Part shown: positions 34,714-40,452 of the stretch, piece by piece | How the letters are laid out: each line of letters begins with the position of its first letter | How positions within the stretch are numbered: the first letter of the stretch is position 1 | Source: Bacteroidales bacterium | GTDB taxonomy: Bacteria; Bacteroidota; Bacteroidia; Bacteroidales; PWNQ01 | Length of the DNA: 40,452 bases | Direction: 5' to 3' | Assembly: GCA_021740245.1 (NCBI GenBank) | Contig: JAIPAE010000009.1 | Location: 1 to 40,452 of the forward strand | Program-made: the position numbers and the translations under genes | The notes under the pieces: generated by a model | The model's database searches: none | What the model saw: the letters and a program-made list of their open reading frames with translations, nothing else | What the model was told of the DNA's origin: nothing

Positions 34714-36786
34714 ATGCGGAAATTTCTTACTTTTTTTCTAATTATTATTAGCTGTAGTGTCTTGCTTCCCAGACCTGTATCAGAGGATCATGCAAAACTT
34801 GCTACATTAAGTTTTTTTCAAAGTATTGATAAATTTGCAGCAAATGATGGAATTGATATTGTGGAAACAAATTATCTGACTCATCAAAACGATACAGTAA
34901 TATATCTGTTTCATATACGAGGAGGGGGTTATATTTTCATTTCAGGTGATGATGCAGCTTATCCCGTATTAGGATATGGTTTTACGGATATTCCTTCATG
35001 GACGGATGCACATTCAACTGTGAAAGGCTGGATGGGAAAAAATTTGGGCGAAATAGCCTATATTCGGAAGCAAGGATTAAAAGCGGATCAAAAGATTAGG
35101 CGTCAATGGAACGATCTGTTACAAGGGAGATATCGGCAGCTTTCCACTACAGCAGATCCGTTGCTTATGTCTACCTGGAACCAAAACTGGCCATACAATG
35201 AGTTTGCGCCAGCTGATCAGTTTGGTCCCGGTGGAAGAGCGCTTGCCGGATGCGTAGCTGTTAGTATGGCTCAACTGATGTATTATTACCGGTATCCGGA
35301 TTCAGGAACCGGAAGTCACGGCTATTATCATTCGCAATACGGATATCTAAGTGCGGACTTTGGAAACACCCAGTATGATTTCAACAGCATGGTAGATGAT
35401 TTAGGCGGTAAAACCAATTCAGCAGTTGCTACTTTGCTGTATCATTGTGGTGTAAGCGTTGAAATGTATTTTTCTGCCAACGGTTCAGGGGCATCCATGT
35501 ATAACGTAAAAGCGGCAATGGAAAATTATTTTAACTATGCTGATTCGGGTAGCTATTATGCTAAAAGTTCATTTTCTGATTCCCAGTGGAAAAGCATGAT
35601 CAGAAATGAAATAGATCATAAACGTCCGATGATGTATGCGGGTTATCCTCAAAATGGTGCCGGTCATGCTTTTAATATTGATGGATACCAGGGAACCGAT
35701 CATTTCCATTTTAACTGGGGATGGTCGGGTTCTTATGATGGCTATTACTATTTGTCTGCACTTAATCCCGGTTCAAGCGATTTTACCTATGGGCAGGCAG
35801 GATCTTTTCATGTTGTTCCCGGAAGTAATTATCCGCAATTTTGCACATCGGCAAATCAAACCCTAACATCGATGCGAGGTACATTTGAGGATGGCAGTGG
35901 ACATTATAATTACCAGAATAATACCAGTTGTTCATGGCTGGTCGAGCCAGCCGATCAGGTTTCTCATATTGAGTTGTCGTTTGATAAGGTAAACCTGGAA
36001 AATGGGAATGATACCATAAAAGTATATGATGGTTCGGATTCTTCCGCACCAATAATTGCTGTTATTACCGGAGACAGTATTCCACCAGTGATTAGTTCAA
36101 GTGATTCCACCTTATTTATTGTATTTAATACCAACAGCACAGGCACAGCTTCCGGGTTTCATGCTTCATATGAGGCTTTTTCACCGATATACTGTCAGTC
36201 GATGAATGTCCTGACAGCTCCTTCCGGAACTTTATCAGATGGATCAGGCACTTATCCATACAACAACAATAGCTTTTGTAAATGGTTTATTCGCCCGGCA
36301 TCTGCTACAAGAATCGAGGCTGATATAACCCTGCTGGATACCTATGATTCCCATGATTTCATTGCAATATATGATCCGGCAACATCACCGGGGACCTTAC
36401 TGGGAGAATATTACGGTAATACGCCACCTTCCCAGGTAATTTCCAACAGTGGTGAAATGCTGATAGTGTTTTCAACAGATGGGAATAATGTTGCGGATGG
36501 TTTTGAAATTAGTTATTCTTCTGATGTAGTTCCGGTTGAGGAACTTGCCAGGGATGACTTAAAAATATATCCAAATCCATCTACCGGTAAGGTTAATATT
36601 CGGATTCCGGATGCCACCATTTTTGATTCATTTGAAATTCGAACGCTTGATAGTAGGAAAGTTGCAGAGAATCAGCTTGTAGATGGATTTGAATTAGACT
36701 TACCTGCCGGGGTCTATTTCGGTATATTAAAAGGACCTTTAAATTCAGTAGTCAAAAAAATCATAGTGACAAAAAATGGCCGCTAA
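34714..36786 (+). CDS. Secreted C10 (streptopain-like) cysteine protease with CUB domains and T9SS sorting tail
   Basis: From the ATG at 34714 (690 aa; an ATG at 34651 gives 711 aa) it starts with a signal peptide (MRKFLTFFLIIISCSVLL). A SpeB-type propeptide is followed by the C10 catalytic domain: catalytic Cys in GGRALAGCVAVSMAQLMYYY, His in NGAGHAFNIDGYQG and the NWGWSG motif. Two CUB-like domains follow, each beginning with a Cys-bearing strand (CTSANQTLTSMRGTF; CQSMNVLTAPSGTLSDGSG) and holding IKVYDG or IAIYDP. The last about 75 residues are a type A T9SS sorting signal (LKIYPNPSTGKVNI). It is likely exported by the type IX system and attached to the surface. Its end overlaps aroC by 11 bases. 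Confidence 0.92.
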   Translation: MRKFLTFFLIIISCSVLLPRPVSEDHAKLATLSFFQSIDKFAANDGIDIVETNYLTHQNDTVIYLFHIRGGGYIFISGDDAAYPVLGYGFTDIPSWTDAHSTVKGWMGKNLGEIAYIRKQGLKADQKIRRQWNDLLQGRYRQLSTTADPLLMSTWNQNWPYNEFAPADQFGPGGRALAGCVAVSMAQLMYYYRYPDSGTGSHGYYHSQYGYLSADFGNTQYDFNSMVDDLGGKTNSAVATLLYHCGVSVEMYFSANGSGASMYNVKAAMENYFNYADSGSYYAKSSFSDSQWKSMIRNEIDHKRPMMYAGYPQNGAGHAFNIDGYQGTDHFHFNWGWSGSYDGYYYLSALNPGSSDFTYGQAGSFHVVPGSNYPQFCTSANQTLTSMRGTFEDGSGHYNYQNNTSCSWLVEPADQVSHIELSFDKVNLENGNDTIKVYDGSDSSAPIIAVITGDSIPPVISSSDSTLFIVFNTNSTGTASGFHASYEAFSPIYCQSMNVLTAPSGTLSDGSGTYPYNNNSFCKWFIRPASATRIEADITLLDTYDSHDFIAIYDPATSPGTLLGEYYGNTPPSQVISNSGEMLIVFSTDGNNVADGFEISYSSDVVPVEELARDDLKIYPNPSTGKVNIRIPDATIFDSFEIRTLDSRKVAENQLVDGFELDLPAGVYFGILKGPLNSVVKKIIVTKNGR

Positions 36787-37858
36787 TACTTTTGGGAGCA
36801 TATTACAATTCACGAGTTTTGGAGAATCACATGGACCTGCCATTGGAGGAGTACTGGACGGGCTGCCACCGGGTTTGATCATTGATTATGAATTTATAAA
36901 AGACCAATTAAAACGTCGAAAACCGGTTTTTAAACAAGGTGGTACTTCGCGCCGGGAAGATGATGATATCGTATGGTTATCTGGTATTGTAGAAGGAAAA
37001 ACAACCGGAGCTCCTCTGGCCTTTATGATGGAAAATAAAAACTATCAGTCCAAAGATTATGACGAATTAAAAGATGTTTACCGGCCGTCTCATGCAGATT
37101 ATACTTATGAAAAAAAATATGGAATCCGTGATTACCGTGGTGGAGGACGATCATCGGCCAGGGAGACAGCTACCAGGGTTGTGGCCGGATCAATTGCACA
37201 ATCGGTATTGAAAACTTATGGGATTGAAATATTATCCGCAGTTACACAAATAGGAGACGTTAAAGCAAGTAAAAGCCTGGCCGGTATTACAAAGGACAAG
37301 ATGTATCATTTAAAATATGGTTTTTTGGATGACAATCAAATTGACCGGATTGATCATTTAATTGAAAGCCTTCGTCAGGATAATGATACAACGGGTGGTG
37401 TGATATCGTGTGTTATCCGGAATGTACCGGTTGGTCTAGGTGAGCCGGTTTATCATAAATTACATGCAGACCTTGCATCAGCTATGATGAGTATTAATGC
37501 TGTGAAAGGGTTTGAATATGGTGAAGGGTTTAAATCTGCAGGCCAAAAAGGGTCTGAGCATAACGATGCTTTTGTCACGAAAGATAACAGGATACAAACC
37601 GAAACAAACCGTTCCGGTGGTATTCAGGGCGGGATTTCCAATGGTGAAGAAATATTATTCCAGGTAGCTTTTAAGCCTGTTTCATCCATTGGCAAAAAAC
37701 AGAGAACAACTGATAAGAAAGGTGAAGAAAGGGAAATAAAAATTACTGGTCAACATGATGTATGTGTTGTTCCGCGTGCATTACCTGTTGTTGAGTCTAT
37801 GGCAGCAATGGTCATTGCTGATCATCTGCTTTGGGCAAATGTGGGTAAAATATCATAA
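36776..37858 (+). CDS. aroC: Chorismate synthase
   Basis: AroC makes chorismate from EPSP using reduced FMN, the last step of the shikimate pathway. The 360-residue protein has the family's opening (FGSILQFTSFGESHGPAIGGVLDGLPPG), where the SHG motif includes an active-site His. Further family blocks are RPSHADYTYEKKYGIRDYRGGGRSSARET, GGVISCVIRNVPVGLGEPVYHKL and SGGIQGGISNGEEI. The C-terminal DVCVVPRALPVVESMAAMVIADHLL is also characteristic. The ATG lies inside the end of the C10 protease gene (11-base overlap), in a different frame. Nothing suggests that its function is linked to the protease. Confidence 0.97.
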   Translation: MAANTFGSILQFTSFGESHGPAIGGVLDGLPPGLIIDYEFIKDQLKRRKPVFKQGGTSRREDDDIVWLSGIVEGKTTGAPLAFMMENKNYQSKDYDELKDVYRPSHADYTYEKKYGIRDYRGGGRSSARETATRVVAGSIAQSVLKTYGIEILSAVTQIGDVKASKSLAGITKDKMYHLKYGFLDDNQIDRIDHLIESLRQDNDTTGGVISCVIRNVPVGLGEPVYHKLHADLASAMMSINAVKGFEYGEGFKSAGQKGSEHNDAFVTKDNRIQTETNRSGGIQGGISNGEEILFQVAFKPVSSIGKKQRTTDKKGEEREIKITGQHDVCVVPRALPVVESMAAMVIADHLLWANVGKIS

Positions 37859-37928
37859 GCTTATGGTTTTTACGTTATGAAGCCGATGGTTTAAATGTTG
37901 ATTGAATTTTAAAAAGATAACAAAACTT

Positions 37929-39941
37929 ATGTACTTACGGGTATTCTTTTTATTAATAATATTTACAGGGATGAACATTCATATATCTGCCCAGCGTACA
38001 TGTGATGTGGACATTTCAAATAAATCCCGGCGTTACCATGAAAAGGGAAGGAAAAAATACCTGGACGCGGATTTTAATAAAGCGTTGGAATATCTTGATA
38101 AGGCAATAAAGGAATCTCCGGAAAACTATAATGCACATTTGTTGAAAGCTTATATCAACATAAATCCACAAAACCGCCGGGGTAGCATTCAGTCTGCTGC
38201 CAAAAGCTTTAAGGCTGTAGCTGAAATATGTCCTCAGGCTGATATTAAATGCTATTATTATTTGGGTGAAATATATTATGGGAGAGAAGAATGGGGAAAA
38301 GCAGCTCAGTATTATGATAAATTCCTGACAAGTGACCTGGAAGAACAAAAACGTGTTACCGACAATGATTTTGAGCATGCCCAAAAAATGTTTAAAAAAG
38401 CACGCTTTAATAAGCAGATATTTTCCAATGAAGTTCCTTTTGACCCTAAACCAGTAAAAGGAGTTTCAACGCCTTTGGATGAATACCTGGCCATTATTTC
38501 TCCGGATCATGAAAAAATGTTCTTCACAAGGAAAACGAAAGTACAAAAACGAGAAAATGTTTGGGATTCGGGAAATAGTTACACGGAAGAGTTTATGCAG
38601 GCTAGCCGAAAAACGGATAATGTTTTTACGCGTGGAAATGCTATGGATTATCCTTTTAACCAGGAACAAAATGAAGGGGGCGCTACAATTACAATAGATA
38701 ATAAAGACCTTTACCTGACAATCTGTAAGCAAACAAAAGATTATTATAATTGCGATATTTGTCATTCTCATTTTGATGGGCAATACTGGACGGATATTGT
38801 AAATTTAGGGGATAAGGTAAATAATGATGACACTTGGGAGTCAATGCCTTCCATTACATCAGATGGCAATAAAATATATTTTGTGAGTGACCGTCCCGGC
38901 GGCTACGGCGGCTACGATATTTATTACACTAAAAAAGATTCAGAAGGCAACTGGTCAAAAGCCATTAATGCAGGCCCGGCAATTAATACCAGCGGGGATG
39001 AGTCTTCTCCGTTTATTCATACCGATAGCCAAACGCTTTATTTTTCCAGCCGCGACAGGTTTGATGAAGCCACGCAACAGAACTATCCCGGACATAAAGG
39101 GCTTGGCGGCTTTGATATATTCTACATTAGACTGGGTGAAGAGGAGAAAATGACAGAACCAAAAAACATCGGATATCCCATAAATACTGAGGATGATGAG
39201 TTAGGTTTTTTTGTTAGTACTGATGGAAGTAAAGGATACTTTGCCACCAATAAGTACAGTGCAAAAGGCGATTATAATATTTTTTACTTTGATCTGTATG
39301 AAGAAGCCAGACCGGAAAAAGTCCTTTTTATCAAAGGAACACTTAAAGATGAAGAAAATAAACAGCCGATTGAAGATGCTAAGATAGAGCTCAGAAATGT
39401 GGAAAGTAAAAAAGTGACAGTGGTAGATGTTGACGACGAGACCGGTGATTATGTGGCTGCCATGCCGTTTAAATCGGATTATGTTATGACGGTGAAAAGC
39501 AAAAAACATGTTTATCAGTCAAGGTATATCTCCAGTAAGAAACCGACATATATGAACCCGGCAAATGTAGATATCGAACTGGAACCTTTTAAGGTGGGAA
39601 AGTCATATAAACTAAATGACATCTATTTTGATACCGACAGTGATAGTTTAACAAAAGAATCAAAAGTTGTTTTAAGAGATTTTGTTGATTATTTGAAGAA
39701 TAACAGTAACATAAGTATCGCAGTACATGGTTATACCGATAATGTGGGAGAACCGGACTATAACCTGAAGTTGTCGAAAAACAGGGCGAAAGCAGTATAT
39801 GATCAGTTAATAAAAATGGGTGTTTCCGCCAGCCGATTGAAATATGAAGGTTTTGGTGAAGCTGATCCGGTTGCGGATAATTCTACTGAGGAGGGCAGAG
39901 CAAAAAATCGCCGTACCGAATTTAAAATCATAGGGCTTTAA
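37929..39941 (+). CDS. PorE-like OmpA-family protein (TPR, PD40 repeats, CNA/CRD-type domain, OmpA)
   Basis: From the ATG at 37929 it has 670 residues; the frame also allows a TTG start at 37902. The signal peptide is MYLRVFFLLIIFTGMNIHISAQ. TPR helices follow (GRKKYLDADFNKALEYLDKAI), then WD40/PD40-type blades (MPSITSDGNKIYFVSDRPGGYGGYDIYY and a GGFDIFYI repeat). Next comes a carboxypeptidase-regulatory-like beta domain (IKGTLKDEENKQPIEDAKIELRN). The OmpA C-terminal peptidoglycan-binding domain has HGYTDNVGEPDYNLKLSKNRA and KNRRTEF. This domain order matches PorE of the type IX secretion apparatus, but Bacteroidota carry several such paralogues and a lipobox is not seen, so PorE identity is tentative. 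Confidence 0.8.
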   Translation: MYLRVFFLLIIFTGMNIHISAQRTCDVDISNKSRRYHEKGRKKYLDADFNKALEYLDKAIKESPENYNAHLLKAYININPQNRRGSIQSAAKSFKAVAEICPQADIKCYYYLGEIYYGREEWGKAAQYYDKFLTSDLEEQKRVTDNDFEHAQKMFKKARFNKQIFSNEVPFDPKPVKGVSTPLDEYLAIISPDHEKMFFTRKTKVQKRENVWDSGNSYTEEFMQASRKTDNVFTRGNAMDYPFNQEQNEGGATITIDNKDLYLTICKQTKDYYNCDICHSHFDGQYWTDIVNLGDKVNNDDTWESMPSITSDGNKIYFVSDRPGGYGGYDIYYTKKDSEGNWSKAINAGPAINTSGDESSPFIHTDSQTLYFSSRDRFDEATQQNYPGHKGLGGFDIFYIRLGEEEKMTEPKNIGYPINTEDDELGFFVSTDGSKGYFATNKYSAKGDYNIFYFDLYEEARPEKVLFIKGTLKDEENKQPIEDAKIELRNVESKKVTVVDVDDETGDYVAAMPFKSDYVMTVKSKKHVYQSRYISSKKPTYMNPANVDIELEPFKVGKSYKLNDIYFDTDSDSLTKESKVVLRDFVDYLKNNSNISIAVHGYTDNVGEPDYNLKLSKNRAKAVYDQLIKMGVSASRLKYEGFGEADPVADNSTEEGRAKNRRTEFKIIGL

Positions 39942-39978
39942 AAGAAAAGTATAAAACGGCAAAAAAAGATAAAAAATA

Positions 39979-40010
39979 TTTGGCTTAATCGGTAGGTTTT
40001 GCTACTTTTG
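39979..40010 (+). promoter_or_regulatory. Promoter of the tRNA cluster
   Basis: A -33 TTTG at 39979-39982 and a -7 TACTTTTG at 40003-40010 are separated by 20 bases, matching the Bacteroidota consensus. Transcription would start near 40016, about 40 bases before tRNA-Ser. Confidence 0.8.
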
Positions 40011-40056
40011 CAATCCGTTTAGCGGAAGCGTTTTTTGAAAGCATTGAAAACACCAG

Positions 40057-40147
<91 letters not shown>

Positions 40148-40174
40148 ATTGAGAAACATTTCCATTTTACTTTT

Positions 40175-40249
40175 CGGGGTGTAGCGTAGCCCGGTTAGCG
40201 CGCCTGCTTTGGGAGCAGGAGGTCGCAGGTTCGAATCCTGCCACCCCGA
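40175..40249 (+). tRNA. tRNA-Pro (anticodon UGG)
   Basis: The acceptor stem CGGGGTG pairs with CACCCCG, the anticodon stem CCTGC/GCAGG holds the loop TTTGGGA (anticodon TGG at 40210-40212), and the T loop is TTCGAAT. The CCA end is not encoded. Confidence 0.97.
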
Positions 40250-40269
40250 CTTTATGATCACCATTTATT

Positions 40270-40343
40270 GGTTCTGTAGCTCAACTGGATAGAGCAGCGG
40301 CCTTCTAAGCCGCAGGTTCCAGGTTCGAGTCCTGGCAGAATCA
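40270..40343 (+). tRNA. tRNA-Arg (anticodon UCU)
   Basis: The acceptor stem GGTTCTG pairs with CAGAATC (one G-T pair), the anticodon stem GCGGC/GCCGC holds the loop CTTCTAA (anticodon TCT at 40304-40306), and the T loop is TTCGAGT. The CCA end is not encoded. It is last in the cluster. Confidence 0.97.
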
Positions 40344-40348
40344 CTCAG

Positions 40349-40371
40349 AAGCTGCCATTTGCAGCTTTTTT
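40349..40371 (+). terminator. Rho-independent terminator of the tRNA cluster
   Basis: AAGCTGC (40349-40355), a five-base loop, and GCAGCTT followed by a T run begin six bases after tRNA-Arg. The remaining 80 bases of the window hold no recognised gene, apart from a small TCCCGAT/ATCGGGA hairpin near 40424-40440. Confidence 0.85.
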
Positions 40372-40452
40372 AGTACAACTTTCCTGTTTTTCTTTCAATA
40401 GATACAAGTTTGGTTTTGCGCATCCCGATTGGATCGGGAGGGTCGCAGGCTA

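Overview
The window comes from the chromosome of a member of the Bacteroidota, most likely an anaerobic or fermentative Bacteroidales/Marinilabiliales-type bacterium. This rests on a SusC/SusD pair, a C10 protease with a type IX secretion sorting tail, an OmpA/TPR/PD40 protein of PorE type, lipoproteins with Bacteroidota-style signals, promoters matching TTTG-N20-TAnnTTTG, and low GC. No phage, IS transposase, rRNA or CRISPR array is visible.

Layout. 1-3666: start of a TPR-type membrane protein (minus, cut by the window edge), recF, a DUF721 gene and recQ. 3812-7863: a lipoprotein, a SAM methyltransferase, an outer-membrane beta-barrel protein and a broken TonB-dependent receptor. 8257-9045: a PhnP-like metallo-beta-lactamase-fold hydrolase. 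9200-22243: a hydrogenase and redox-sensing locus. 22244-22782: a gene-poor stretch with several repeats. 22783-24825: ligA. 24830-31243: a small membrane protein and a SusC-SusD-lipoprotein operon. 31651-34593: two histidine-degradation genes (FTCD, hutI). 34651-39941: C10 protease, aroC and the PorE-like protein. 40057-40343: tRNA-Ser(GCU), tRNA-Pro(UGG) and tRNA-Arg(UCU) behind a clear Bacteroidota promoter.

The most interesting part is 9200-22243. A minus-strand run of close-packed genes (hydC, hydB, hydA, an FeFe-hydrogenase-like histidine kinase, a receiver protein, a receiver/kinase hybrid, rex, ribF-like) faces a plus-strand run (2Fe-2S thioredoxin-like protein, FeFe-hydrogenase-like PAS protein, SpoIIE-type phosphatase). 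The likely logic is an NADH-linked [FeFe]-hydrogenase (HydABC) whose state or H2 output is read by two H-cluster-like sensors. One feeds a phosphorelay and the other a Ser/Thr phosphatase. The NADH-sensing repressor Rex appears to close the loop: the intergenic region carries repeated TGTTA-N6-TAACA palindromes, one lying exactly on the -7 box of the hydC promoter.

Unusual protein details in this locus: HydA has Asp instead of the proton-donor Cys before the first H-cluster ligand; HydB has lost two of four N-terminal 2Fe-2S cysteines; the PAS-type sensor lacks an H-cluster ligand; and the RibF-like protein has a degenerate flavokinase half. All functional statements are inferred from motifs read by eye, and no database search was run.
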